DNA from: Billgrantia saliphila
GTDB lineage: Bacteria > Pseudomonadota > Gammaproteobacteria > Pseudomonadales > Halomonadaceae
Direction: 5' to 3'
DNA: 64,000 bases
NCBI RefSeq assembly: GCF_002930105.1
Contig: NZ_PJRN01000001.1
Location: 62,001-126,000 of the forward strand
Position numbers and translations under genes: made by a program. The notes under the pieces are model-generated. The model did no database searches. It was not told where the DNA came from and saw only the letters and a program-made list of their open reading frames with translations. Below are positions 15,805 through 24,737 of the stretch, piece after piece (positions within the stretch are counted from its first letter, which is position 1; every line of letters begins with the position of its first letter).

Positions 15805-17631
15805 ATGAAAACCAAGTATCACCTGGCCGCGCAGGGCCTTGCGGCATTCGGCCTGGTCGCGCTGCCTGTAACCATTCAAGCCCAGACATCCGTCACCCCC
15901 TCCGCTCAGGAGCTCAATCCGCTGGTGGTCACCGCCACGCTGGCGCCGCGCACCGCCGACGAGACACTCTCATCGGTTACCGTGCTCGACGAAGCGACCC
16001 TGCGGCGACAGGACCCCACCAGCCTGACCGAGGTCCTGCGCGGCCAGCCGGGGGTGGATGTCAGCAGCCGCGGATCGTTCGGCAAGGAGAGTAGCGTCTA
16101 CCTGCGCGGAACCGGCAGCGAATCGGCAGCGTTGATGATCGACGGCATCCGGCTGCGTTCCGCCACGGCAGGGGGGGCGGCCTGGCATTATCTCGATCCG
16201 CGCATGTTCGAGCGCGGCGAGATCGTGCGAGGTCCCCGCGGCAGCCAGTATGGTGCCGATGCGGTGGGTGGTGTGGTGCAGCTATTCACGCGTGAGTCGG
16301 AGGAGGGAGGTCCGCATCCCTGGGTTTCGGCGGGTGCAGGCAGCTTCGACTCACGCCGCCTTAGCGCCGGGCTCACCGGCAGCGTGGGCGGCACGCGCTA
16401 TAGCTTTGCCGGCAGTCACTTCGCCACCGACGGCACCCCGGTGCGTCGCGGCCACGAGGACCGGGGCTACGACAATACTTCGGCCTTGGCCCGTATCGCC
16501 CATACCTTCGATGACGGCGCCGAGGTCGGCGTCCTGGCCTTGCGCGCCCGTGGCAACAACGAATTCGACAGCGGTGAGAGCGACTTCGTACAGCAAGTGG
16601 CAGGCATTTATGGCGAGCTGCCGGTGACCGAGCAGTGGACCAGTCGCCTGACCTTGAGTGAAGCGCGGGACGAACTCGACACTTTCAATACTGACTTTCC
16701 CTCGATCTTCGATACCCGTACCCAGACCGCACGCTGGCAGAATACCCTGAGCTTCGGTCTGCACGAGCTGGTAGCGGGCGCCGAGTACAGTGAGGACAGG
16801 GTTTCCGGCAGCACCGATTTCGATGTCTCGAGTCGCGACAATGCCGCCATCTTCGCCCAGGGGCTGCTCGATTTCTCTCCCGTCGCGTTGCAGGCCGGCC
16901 TGCGCTACGACGACAACGAGGCCTACGGCGACGAGGTCACCGGCAGCCTGGCGCTGGGCTATGACGTGGACGGCTCGCATACGCTGCGAGCGAGCTACGG
17001 TACTGCGTTCCGCGCGCCGACGTTCAATGACCTCTACTGGCCGGGGTCGGGCAACCCCGAGCTCGACCCGGAGACCTCTGGCACCGTCGAGATGGGAGTG
17101 CGCGGCCAGTACCGGCGCTGGTATTGGGACCTCGCGGCCTACCAGACCGACCTCGAGAACATGATCGACTGGGCGCCGACCGAGAGCGGCATGTGGGCGC
17201 CGCAGAACGTGGCCGAGGCACGTATACGCGGCATCGAGCTATCGGGGGGGGCCGAGATCGACGACTGGACAGTGGCGGCGGCGCTGACTTGGACCGATCC
17301 CGAAGACCGCGAGACCGGCAATCGTCTTCGGCGGCGTGCCTCCCAGAGTGCACGCTTCGATGTGGACCGGGAACTGGGCGACTGGTCACTGGGCGGTTCC
17401 TGGGTAGTGCAGAATCACCGCTACGACGATGAGGCAAACCAGGACCGCATCGGTGGCTTTGGCCTGCTCAACCTGCGTGCCGGCTGGGAATTCGCGCCGC
17501 TATGGTCGGCCCGGCTGACGCTGGAGAACGCGCTGGACAAGGAGTACGCGACTGCCAGGTTCTCCAATGGCGATGACTACCTCAGCGCCGGCCGAGCGGC
17601 CTTCCTCAGCGTCAGCTACGGTGCCCAGTGA
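15805..17631 (+). CDS. btuB: TonB-dependent vitamin B12 receptor
   Basis: This outer-membrane beta-barrel receptor takes up cobalamins at the cost of TonB energy. The 608-residue precursor has a signal peptide ending near AQA and a TonB-box-like ELNPLVVTATLAP. The plug domain follows with EVLRGQPGVDVSSRG, and RGPRGSQYGADAVGG is the classic plug motif. The C-terminal barrel ends with an aromatic-containing strand (AAFLSVSYGAQ). The ATG at 15805, after AAGGG, gives a proper signal peptide. It lies directly under the cobalamin riboswitch and overlaps the CobN-like gene by four bases. Confidence 0.92.
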   Translation: MKTKYHLAAQGLAAFGLVALPVTIQAQTSVTPSAQELNPLVVTATLAPRTADETLSSVTVLDEATLRRQDPTSLTEVLRGQPGVDVSSRGSFGKESSVYLRGTGSESAALMIDGIRLRSATAGGAAWHYLDPRMFERGEIVRGPRGSQYGADAVGGVVQLFTRESEEGGPHPWVSAGAGSFDSRRLSAGLTGSVGGTRYSFAGSHFATDGTPVRRGHEDRGYDNTSALARIAHTFDDGAEVGVLALRARGNNEFDSGESDFVQQVAGIYGELPVTEQWTSRLTLSEARDELDTFNTDFPSIFDTRTQTARWQNTLSFGLHELVAGAEYSEDRVSGSTDFDVSSRDNAAIFAQGLLDFSPVALQAGLRYDDNEAYGDEVTGSLALGYDVDGSHTLRASYGTAFRAPTFNDLYWPGSGNPELDPETSGTVEMGVRGQYRRWYWDLAAYQTDLENMIDWAPTESGMWAPQNVAEARIRGIELSGGAEIDDWTVAAALTWTDPEDRETGNRLRRRASQSARFDVDRELGDWSLGGSWVVQNHRYDDEANQDRIGGFGLLNLRAGWEFAPLWSARLTLENALDKEYATARFSNGDDYLSAGRAAFLSVSYGAQ

Positions 17632-20600
17632 CGCTGCCTCGCACCATGGCCCGTCTAGTCGCCTTGATCGTGCTGTTCCTGCTGCCGACGCTCGCGTCGG
17701 CAGCCACCGTGGTGGGTATCGTCTCCGAGCGCTCGGCGGCCGAGCTCGCCGCCGGAGCGCATCGTTTCCTCGAGGCGCATCCCGAACACGAGGTGATCCT
17801 GCGTACCCCGGAGCAGCTCGCGGGGGCCAGTGACGGTGAACTTGGCGGTCTTTTCGGTGAAGCCGACGCCATCGTGCTTGCCGCGGTATTCGGCGACCAG
17901 GTGGGGCGCATCGCCGAACAGCTGGAACGGCGGGTGGCGACGGCAGTACCGGTGCTGGCCATCAACGGCGACCGGCGCCTGACGCAACTGTCCCGGCTCA
18001 GCGGCAATCGAGTCCTGGCCGGGTTGAGCGAGGAGGCGCTGGGAGAGTTGGTGGCCGGGCCCGAGCCCGGCGAGACGGCCCGCGAGCACTTCGATGCCCA
18101 GCGAAAGCGCTTCGCAGAGCAGCGCGACTGGTTGACCGGGCGCGCCTACTACCAGGGCCGCAGCCCAGCGCACCTCGACGGCCTGCTGCGCTGGCTGCTG
18201 GCCCAGGCCGGGCACGAGTTCGAGGTCCCCGCGCCCAGCCCGCGCGAGTCGATTCGCTACTATCGTCCCGCGCGCATGGGAGAAGCGAGCGGCGATCCGG
18301 CCGCCATGGCGCTGGAAGCCGGACCGGCGGTGGCGCTGCTCGATCTCGACAGCGGCGACCGCCCCGGCGACCGGGCGCTGATCGAGACCGCCTGTGCCGC
18401 ACTCGAACGGCGTGGCATTCAGTGCGCCGCCGTGCTCTCGCGCTGGGGTGGGGCGACGCTGGAAGCGGTCCGCACCCTGCCCGATGCGCTGGGCGATGCC
18501 AGCCTGGCCGGCATTCTCAGCCTGCAGGACTTCACCTTGGGCGGCGGCGAGGGCAGGCGAGGTGTGACCGAGGCGCTCGAAGCGCTCGACGTGCCCGTGC
18601 TCAAGGGCATACGCCTGGCCGACCGCCGCGAGGCGCAGTGGCGCCTCTCCAGCGATGGCCTGCCGCGCGAGGCCGTCCACTATCAATTGGCGATGCCGGA
18701 ACTGCAGGGGATCAGCCAGCCGCTGGTGCTGGCGACGGCAACGGCGCCGCGCATCGACGAGACGACCGGCGTGGCGCTCACCCTGAGCGAGCCATTGCCC
18801 GAACGCATCGAGGCGGTCGCGTCGCGCCTGGCGCGATGGCAGTATCTGCGCGAGGCGGACAACGCCGACAAGAAGATCGCGCTGATCTACTACAACCACC
18901 CGCCGGGGCGCCAGAACATCGGCGCCGACAATCTCGACGTACCCGCCTCGCTGTTCGAAATGCTCACCCAGCTGCGGGCCGCCGGCTACGATACCGGCGA
19001 TTTGCCCGAGAGCCCCGAGGCGCTGCACGCTCTGATCCAGCAGCGCGGCGTCAACCTGCCGGAAGATCGCCAGGCGCTGGCGGACATGGCCGACGAGGTC
19101 GCCTCGCTGAGCGACGCCGACTATCGCACCTACTTCGAGACGTTGCCCGCGCCCGTGCGGGCCGAGTTGGAGCATGGACCGCTCGGTTACCTGCATGCCC
19201 GCCTGAATGAGGCCGATGGCATGGGCGAGCCGGATCTCGTGCGCGAACTGCTCGAGCGCAGCGCCGAGGACCTGAGGCACCTGCTCGAGCAGCACGAGCA
19301 CGCCGCCCAGTCGCGGGCGCTGGACCTACTCGACCAATACGTCGAGGGGTGGCGCCGTCAGCTCGCCCATGAAGGCGAGCCAGGTGAACTGGAGGCACTG
19401 CGCGATGCGCTGATCGCTACCGGCATTCCGGGGCTCTCGGGCTGGGGCGAGGCGCCGGGACGCTCGATGGTCCACGGGAAGCGCATGCTGTTCCCCGGGC
19501 TGCGCTTCGGCAACGTCTTCGTCGGCCCGCAGCCGCCGCGCGGCTGGGAGCTGGACGAGGAGCTGCTGCACGCCAACACCACCTTCCCGCCGACCCACCA
19601 ATACGTGGGCTTCTACCACTGGTTGCGCGATCACTTCGGGGCCGACGCCCTGGTCTATCTTGGCCGCCACTCGACACGGGAGTTCCTGCCGCGGCGCCGC
19701 GCCGGGCTGACCGAGGACGACTATCCCGACCTGCTTGGCGGCGATCTGCCTCTGATCTACCCCTACATCGTCGACGGCGTGGGCGAGGGCATCCAGGCCA
19801 AGCGCCGGGCGCTGGGCGTGATGATCAGTCACTTGACGCCGCCGCTCGCCGCCACCGAACTCTACGATGAGCTTCTTGAGTTGCGCCAGCTGGTGGAGAC
19901 CTTCGAGTCGGCGGTCTCGCCCGACAGCCCCACGCGACGCCGCGCGGTGAAAATGCTGCGTGAACGCATCGAGAGCCTCGACCTGGTCGACGACTTCGAG
20001 CGCGAGATCGCCGGCGACCTAGGCCTGAACGCCGACGAGGTGACGTTGGACGAGGTGTCCGAGGAGCTGCTGGTGCATGAGGCGGGCCACTACGTGACCG
20101 ACATGCAGGAGCGCTTCATGCCGCTCGGCCTGCACGTGTTCGGGCGTGATTGGTCCTCCGAGGCGATCGATACCATGCTCGCTTCGATGGGCGGCGACGC
20201 CGAGCGTGAAACAGAACTTGAGACTGAGCTTGAGAACGAGTGGCGCGATTTGCTCACCGCCTCGCCGGGCCATGAGCGCGACGCCCTGCTGGCCGTCTTG
20301 GACGGCCGTTTCGTGGCGCCCGGCCCGGGTAATGACCCGCTGCGCACACCGCAGGTGCTGCCCACCGGACGCAACTTCCACGCGCTTTCCAGCGACCTGA
20401 TCCCCACGCGGGTGGCCTGGTCGCTGGGCCGCGAGCTTGGCGCCAGTGCACGTTCGCGTAACTCGGATCAGAAAGCCGAGGGTGAAGAGAGCGAGGCGGT
20501 GGTGCTGTGGGCTTCCGATACCGTGCGCGACGAGGGCGTGATGATAGCCTTCGGTCTCGACATGCTGGGCGTGCGTCCGCAGTGGAACTCGCGCGGCATC

Positions 20601-22037
20601 GTCCAGGGGCTCGAGCGGCTGCCGTTGGACGAGGCATATCCCCATCGTCACGATGTGCTCTTCACCACTTCGGGACTGTTCCGCGATCTCTACGAGGACC
20701 AGCTCGTGTGGCTCGATCTCGCTGTGCGCCTCGCCCTCGACGGAGCCAGCGAGACGATACGCGTCGAGCATCCCCAGCTCGTCGATGCGCTGGAGGCCGC
20801 TCTTGCCCCGCTGCCCCACGACATGCGTGATCCGGGCGACGAGAGCCTGGCCGAGAACCGAGTCGCTGCACGCTGGGTGGCGGATAGCCGGGCGCTGCTG
20901 CAGAGCGGCGCTTCAGCGGAGCGCGCCGGGGAGGAGGCGGCGCTGAGGGTGTTCGGTACCGCTCCGGGAGCCTACGGGGCCGGCGTCAATCGCCTGGCCT
21001 CGCGCTCCGGCGCCTGGGAGAGCCGCGACGAACTGGGCAGCGCCTATCGCCGCCGCATGGGGCACGCCTACGGCAGCGGCCAGCACGGCGAACCGGCCCA
21101 CGCCGCCTTCGACGCCAACCTGGCACGGGTGGGGCGCACCTACCTGGGGCGCGCCAGCCACCTGTATGGTCTGCTCGACAACGACGACGGCTTCGATTTT
21201 CAGGGCGGTCTCTCCAACGCCGTGGAGCAGCTGCGGGGGCGGGCACCCGACAACCGCGTATTGCAGCACGCCGATAACGCCAATCCGCGGGTCGAGAGCC
21301 TGGAGCGCGCGCTGCTCGGCGAGCTGCGCGCGCGCAACCTGAACCCGCAATGGCTGCGTCCGTTGATGGATCACGGCTACGCGGGGGCGCGTACCATGGC
21401 CAGCGATTTCCTCGACAACCTGTGGGGCTGGCAGGTGACCAGCCCCGAGGTGGTCCGCTCCTGGGTATGGGACGAGGTCGATGCCGTCTATTTCCAGGAT
21501 CGCCATGAGCTGGGACTGGACGAGTTCCTGGCCGAGTCGCACAACGCTCACGTCAAGGCGCACATGCAGGCCATCGCCCTGCTCGCCGTCCAGCGCGGCT
21601 ATTGGGATGCCGAGGCGGCGACCGTGGAGCGCCTCGCCGGCGAATTCGCCGAACTGGTGGTGGCCAACGGCCTGCCCGGCAGCGGCCACGCTCACCCCGA
21701 CCATCCGCTGCTGCCCTGGGTTGCCGAGCGCCTCGACGATGACTTGCGCGAGGCCTTCGAGGCGGTGATCGAAGCCGCACGTATCGAACACAGCACGAGC
21801 CCGGCGGCACCCACGAGCATCCGCGAGGTGCAGCCCCTCGAGGCGGACCGGGTAGGGGAAGAGCGGGGCGATGCGACCGCTGCACCCGAACCGGATGTCG
21901 AAACCCCTTCGACGGCTCGCGAGATCGATGCCGATGCTTCGGCCGAGGGGGAAGTGAATCTGCTACCTTGGGCGCTGGCCGCCCTGGCACTGTTGCTGCT
22001 GTTGGGTGGGTTTGGCTACGGGAGACGCATGCAATGA
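17628..22037 (+). CDS. Exported, membrane-anchored CobN-like chelatase-family protein
   Basis: This 1469-residue protein belongs to the CobN/BchH chelatase large-subunit family: YYNHPPGRQNIGADNLDVP (about 420) and a core with LIYPYIVDGVGEGIQAKRR and SHLTPPLA. Unlike cytoplasmic CobN it begins with a signal peptide (cleavage near ASA-A, residue 25) and ends with an acidic linker (about 1390-1440) and one helix (LPWALAALALLLLLGG), followed by a basic tail. This predicts a periplasmic body anchored in the inner membrane. The usual HGT of the core is HST here (681-683). The GTG at 17628 overlaps the btuB stop; ATG 17646 also works. Function (chelation, dechelation or corrinoid handling) is unproven. 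Confidence 0.85.
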   Translation: MTLPRTMARLVALIVLFLLPTLASAATVVGIVSERSAAELAAGAHRFLEAHPEHEVILRTPEQLAGASDGELGGLFGEADAIVLAAVFGDQVGRIAEQLERRVATAVPVLAINGDRRLTQLSRLSGNRVLAGLSEEALGELVAGPEPGETAREHFDAQRKRFAEQRDWLTGRAYYQGRSPAHLDGLLRWLLAQAGHEFEVPAPSPRESIRYYRPARMGEASGDPAAMALEAGPAVALLDLDSGDRPGDRALIETACAALERRGIQCAAVLSRWGGATLEAVRTLPDALGDASLAGILSLQDFTLGGGEGRRGVTEALEALDVPVLKGIRLADRREAQWRLSSDGLPREAVHYQLAMPELQGISQPLVLATATAPRIDETTGVALTLSEPLPERIEAVASRLARWQYLREADNADKKIALIYYNHPPGRQNIGADNLDVPASLFEMLTQLRAAGYDTGDLPESPEALHALIQQRGVNLPEDRQALADMADEVASLSDADYRTYFETLPAPVRAELEHGPLGYLHARLNEADGMGEPDLVRELLERSAEDLRHLLEQHEHAAQSRALDLLDQYVEGWRRQLAHEGEPGELEALRDALIATGIPGLSGWGEAPGRSMVHGKRMLFPGLRFGNVFVGPQPPRGWELDEELLHANTTFPPTHQYVGFYHWLRDHFGADALVYLGRHSTREFLPRRRAGLTEDDYPDLLGGDLPLIYPYIVDGVGEGIQAKRRALGVMISHLTPPLAATELYDELLELRQLVETFESAVSPDSPTRRRAVKMLRERIESLDLVDDFEREIAGDLGLNADEVTLDEVSEELLVHEAGHYVTDMQERFMPLGLHVFGRDWSSEAIDTMLASMGGDAERETELETELENEWRDLLTASPGHERDALLAVLDGRFVAPGPGNDPLRTPQVLPTGRNFHALSSDLIPTRVAWSLGRELGASARSRNSDQKAEGEESEAVVLWASDTVRDEGVMIAFGLDMLGVRPQWNSRGIVQGLERLPLDEAYPHRHDVLFTTSGLFRDLYEDQLVWLDLAVRLALDGASETIRVEHPQLVDALEAALAPLPHDMRDPGDESLAENRVAARWVADSRALLQSGASAERAGEEAALRVFGTAPGAYGAGVNRLASRSGAWESRDELGSAYRRRMGHAYGSGQHGEPAHAAFDANLARVGRTYLGRASHLYGLLDNDDGFDFQGGLSNAVEQLRGRAPDNRVLQHADNANPRVESLERALLGELRARNLNPQWLRPLMDHGYAGARTMASDFLDNLWGWQVTSPEVVRSWVWDEVDAVYFQDRHELGLDEFLAESHNAHVKAHMQAIALLAVQRGYWDAEAATVERLAGEFAELVVANGLPGSGHAHPDHPLLPWVAERLDDDLREAFEAVIEAARIEHSTSPAAPTSIREVQPLEADRVGEERGDATAAPEPDVETPSTAREIDADASAEGEVNLLPWALAALALLLLLGGFGYGRRMQ

Positions 22038-22486
22038 ATCATTTCCTGACCGCCGCCACGCTGGATGTCATGGACGCCGTCGTCGGCTGGTTGCTGGCGC
22101 CGGTGATGCTGGCGCTGCTGGCCTTGGTGGCACTGTCGCTGTGGGAGCTGGGAATCGCCATCGGCGAGCGCGGCGGAGGGATCCGCGGGTTGGTGGAGTT
22201 GGACAGGCGCGACAGGCTGGCGAGCCGGGCGCGCCGTGCCATCGATCGCGCCGACCTGCTGGCGCGTATCGGCCCGATGCTGGGGCTGATGGGCACGCTG
22301 ATCCCGCTGGGACCGGGGCTGGCCGCCTTGGCCAACGGTCATCTCGACGTGCTGGCCCAGGCCGTCACCGTCGCCTTCAATACCACCGTGCTGGGGTTGT
22401 TCATCGGTATTCTCGGCTACCTGCTCGGTCGCCTGCGTCGACGCTGGTACGACGCCGCCATGGCCCAGCTGGAGAGAACGCCGTGA
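22034..22486 (+). CDS. MotA/TolQ/ExbB-like proton channel family protein
   Basis: The 150-residue inner-membrane protein has a first helix near residues 15-40, then RIGPMLGLMGTLIPLGPGL and a second hydrophobic pair around VAFNTTVLGLFIGILGYLLG. The LGLMGT...NTTVLGL pattern is the ExbB/TolQ/MotA core. It is shorter than ExbB itself (about 240 residues). The family forms proton channels that drive periplasmic or outer-membrane work together with a single-helix partner; the next gene could be that partner. The ATG overlaps the CobN-like stop as ATGA. Confidence 0.82.
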   Translation: MNHFLTAATLDVMDAVVGWLLAPVMLALLALVALSLWELGIAIGERGGGIRGLVELDRRDRLASRARRAIDRADLLARIGPMLGLMGTLIPLGPGLAALANGHLDVLAQAVTVAFNTTVLGLFIGILGYLLGRLRRRWYDAAMAQLERTP

Positions 22487-22782
22487 GCGTGCCGGAGTAT
22501 CGCCGCAGCCGTTTCGACTCGGCCGACGAAGAGCCCATGGGGCCGCTGGCCAACCTGGCCGACATCATGCTGGTCTTCGCTGTCGGCCTGATGGTGGCCC
22601 TGGCCGCCTCGCAGGGAACGGATGCGCAAGGCACCGACACCCCCGGCGGCGTGGATGTCGAGACCGGGCGCGAGATGCCCGAACTGCCAGACGGCATGGG
22701 CGAGGCGGGCAGCGGCTTCGAGAGCGTCGGGCGGGTCTATCGCGACCCCGAGAGCGGGCGGCTGATCCTGGTCGACGATTGA
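22483..22782 (+). CDS. DUF2149 family membrane protein
   Basis: The 99-residue protein has a short charged N-terminus (RRSRFDSADEEPMGPLANL), one helix (ADIMLVFAVGLMVALAAS), and a periplasmic tail ending SVGRVYRDPESGRLILVDD, matching DUF2149. The arrangement (cytoplasmic N-terminus, one helix carrying an aspartate at its start, small periplasmic domain) parallels ExbD/TolR, the partner of ExbB/TolQ; this analogy is an inference. The GTG start overlaps the ExbB-like stop (GTGA), so the two proteins are probably made in fixed proportion. Confidence 0.78.
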   Translation: MSVPEYRRSRFDSADEEPMGPLANLADIMLVFAVGLMVALAASQGTDAQGTDTPGGVDVETGREMPELPDGMGEAGSGFESVGRVYRDPESGRLILVDD

Positions 22783-22837
22783 TCGGGCGGGGCGAACCGA
22801 ACCAGAAGACAACGGAGAAATACACAAGGAGCCACCG

Positions 22838-23749
22838 GTGACGAACCACCGCAACACGGCAATCGGGTACGGCTTCACCGCCCTGGGCTTCGCGCTTGCG
22901 TCGCTGGCGCTGAGCCAGCCGGCGCTGGCCGAGGTCTGCGCCATCGACGATCGCGACCGGGAGGTCTGCCTGCCGGCTCCGGCGAGCCGCATCGCGGCGC
23001 TCTCGCCGGGGGCGACCGAGCTGGTCTATGCCGCCGGGGCGGGGGAGAAGGTGGTCGCCGTGGTGGCCTACAGCGACTATCCGCCCGAGGCCAGGGACGT
23101 GCCGTCGGTGGGCAGCCATACGCGCATGGACCTCGAGACCCTGGTTTCGCTGCGCCCGGACCTGGTGATCGGCTGGACAACCGGCAACCCGCCCGAGCAG
23201 CTCGAGACCATCGAGGCGCTGGGCATGCCGGTGTTCTATATCGAGCCGCGCGAGTTCGAGGACGTCTCCGGCGCCATCGAGCGCCTGGCCCGGCTCGCCG
23301 CTACCCGCGAGGAAGGCGAACGGGCGGCCGAGGAGTTTCGCACCGGCATGGCCGAACTTGCCGAGCGCTACGCCGACGCCGAGCCGGTCTCGGTGTTCTA
23401 TCAGGTGTGGGACGAGCCGCTCATGACCATCAACGACGAGCACCTGATCGGTAAGGTGCTGACCCTGTGCGGTGGCGTCAACGTCTTCGGCGAGCTGTCG
23501 CGGCTGGTGCCGCGCATCGGCGACGAGGCGGTGCTCGATGCCGACCCCGAGGCGATCCTCGCCGGCGGCATGGGCGAGGAGAATCGCGACTGGCTGACCC
23601 ACTGGCAGCGATATACGGAACTGACGGCGGTGCGTCGCGACAATCTCTATTTCGTGCCGCCGTCGCTGATCCAGCGCCCTACGCCGAGGCTGCTGGAAGG
23701 CAGCCGTCTCTTCTGCGAGAAGCTCGACGATGCCCGCGGCAGGCGCTGA
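22838..23749 (+). CDS. btuF: Vitamin B12 ABC transporter substrate-binding protein
   Basis: This periplasmic cobalamin-binding protein has 303 residues, with a signal peptide ending near ALA and two lobes. BtuF-like motifs include RIAALSPGATELVYAAGAG, AYSDYPPEAR, VGSHTRMDLETLVSLRPDLV and a late FYQVWDEPLMTIN. The GTG start is preceded by AAGGAG at good spacing. It follows the DUF2149 gene by 55 bases and precedes btuC, which it overlaps slightly if an upstream btuC start is used. It delivers cobalamin to BtuCD. Confidence 0.9.
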   Translation: MTNHRNTAIGYGFTALGFALASLALSQPALAEVCAIDDRDREVCLPAPASRIAALSPGATELVYAAGAGEKVVAVVAYSDYPPEARDVPSVGSHTRMDLETLVSLRPDLVIGWTTGNPPEQLETIEALGMPVFYIEPREFEDVSGAIERLARLAATREEGERAAEEFRTGMAELAERYADAEPVSVFYQVWDEPLMTINDEHLIGKVLTLCGGVNVFGELSRLVPRIGDEAVLDADPEAILAGGMGEENRDWLTHWQRYTELTAVRRDNLYFVPPSLIQRPTPRLLEGSRLFCEKLDDARGRR

Positions 23750-23753
23750 GGCG

Positions 23754-24737
23754 ATGGCGATGCCGGGCCGGCGTTCGCTGTTGCCTCCCCTCGCGGTGCT
23801 GGCGCTGCTGGGCCTGGCGGCGCTGCTGTTCTCGGTCACGCTGGGCAGTGCGTCGCTCATGCCCGGCGACGTCTGGGCTGTAATACGCGGCGAGGGCAGC
23901 CCCCTGGCACGCACGCTGATCCTGGAGCTGCGCATACCACGGGCCCTGGCCGCCTTCGCCACCGGCGGGCTGCTGGCCGTGGCCGGGGCGCTGATGCAGG
24001 TACTGCTGCGCAACCCCCTGGCCGATCCCTACGTGCTGGGACTCTCCGGGGGCGCCTCGGTGGGGGCGCTGGCGGCGATGCTAGCGGGCCTGGGCGGGGT
24101 GGTGATCACCGGCTCCGCCTTCGCCGGTGCCTTCGCCTCGACGTTGCTGGTATTCGGCTTGGCCCACGGCACCGGCAGCTGGACACCGGCGCGACTGCTG
24201 CTCACCGGCGTGGTGGTCGCCGCCGGCTGGGGCGCGGTGATCACGTTGATGCTGGCCATCAGCCCTGCCGAGCGTCTGCCCGGCATGCTCTACTGGCTGA
24301 TGGGCGATCTTTCCTATGCGCGAACGCCATGGGCCGCCCTTGGCCTGCTGGGAGTGGTGTGTCTGGCGCTGCTCCCGCTGGGCCGCAGTCTCAACGTGCT
24401 GGCGCGCGGGCCGCTGCAGGCGGCGGCGCTTGGGGTCAACGCGCGACCGCTGGAGTGGACGATCTATCTCGCTGCCAGCGGCCTCACCGCCATGGCGGTC
24501 ACCACCGCCGGCAGCATCGGCTTCGTCGGCCTGGTAGTGCCGCACATGCTGCGCCTGGTACTGGGCAACGACCAACGCCTGATCCTCCCGGCCTGTGCGC
24601 TGGCCGGCGGTACGCTGCTGGTGCTGGCCGACACCTTGGCGCGTACCATGATCGCGCCGGAGCAACTGCCGGTGGGGGTAATCACTGCGCTGCTCGGTGT
24701 CCCGACGTTCCTGTTCCTGCTCTACCGGAGCCGTTGA
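23754..24737 (+). CDS. btuC: Vitamin B12 ABC transporter permease
   Basis: This FecCD-family permease has about ten membrane helices in 327 residues. Hallmarks are LRIPRALAAFATGGLLAVAG, QVLLRNPLADPYVLGLSGGA, and the cytoplasmic coupling region GSIGFVGLVVPHMLRL. Starts at 23730 and 23760 are also in frame; 23754 is chosen because it lies just after the btuF stop. It overlaps btuD by one base (TGATG). With btuF and btuD it forms the inner-membrane importer. Confidence 0.9.
   Translation: MAMPGRRSLLPPLAVLALLGLAALLFSVTLGSASLMPGDVWAVIRGEGSPLARTLILELRIPRALAAFATGGLLAVAGALMQVLLRNPLADPYVLGLSGGASVGALAAMLAGLGGVVITGSAFAGAFASTLLVFGLAHGTGSWTPARLLLTGVVVAAGWGAVITLMLAISPAERLPGMLYWLMGDLSYARTPWAALGLLGVVCLALLPLGRSLNVLARGPLQAAALGVNARPLEWTIYLAASGLTAMAVTTAGSIGFVGLVVPHMLRLVLGNDQRLILPACALAGGTLLVLADTLARTMIAPEQLPVGVITALLGVPTFLFLLYRSR

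Noticed and set aside
15384..16094. Open frame covering the riboswitch and the btuB start
   Set aside because: Its first part is the conserved riboswitch RNA and its second part runs out of frame through btuB; no coding signal.
17655..19301. Long open frame on the minus strand inside the CobN-like gene
   Set aside because: High-GC shadow of the real gene; composition (Gln/Arg/Gly/His-rich) is typical of antisense frames and no family motif appears.
17628..22037. Ordinary aerobic-pathway cobaltochelatase CobN
   Set aside because: Signal peptide, C-terminal anchor, missing cobS/cobT partners and the ExbB-like/DUF2149 neighbours argue for a different role.
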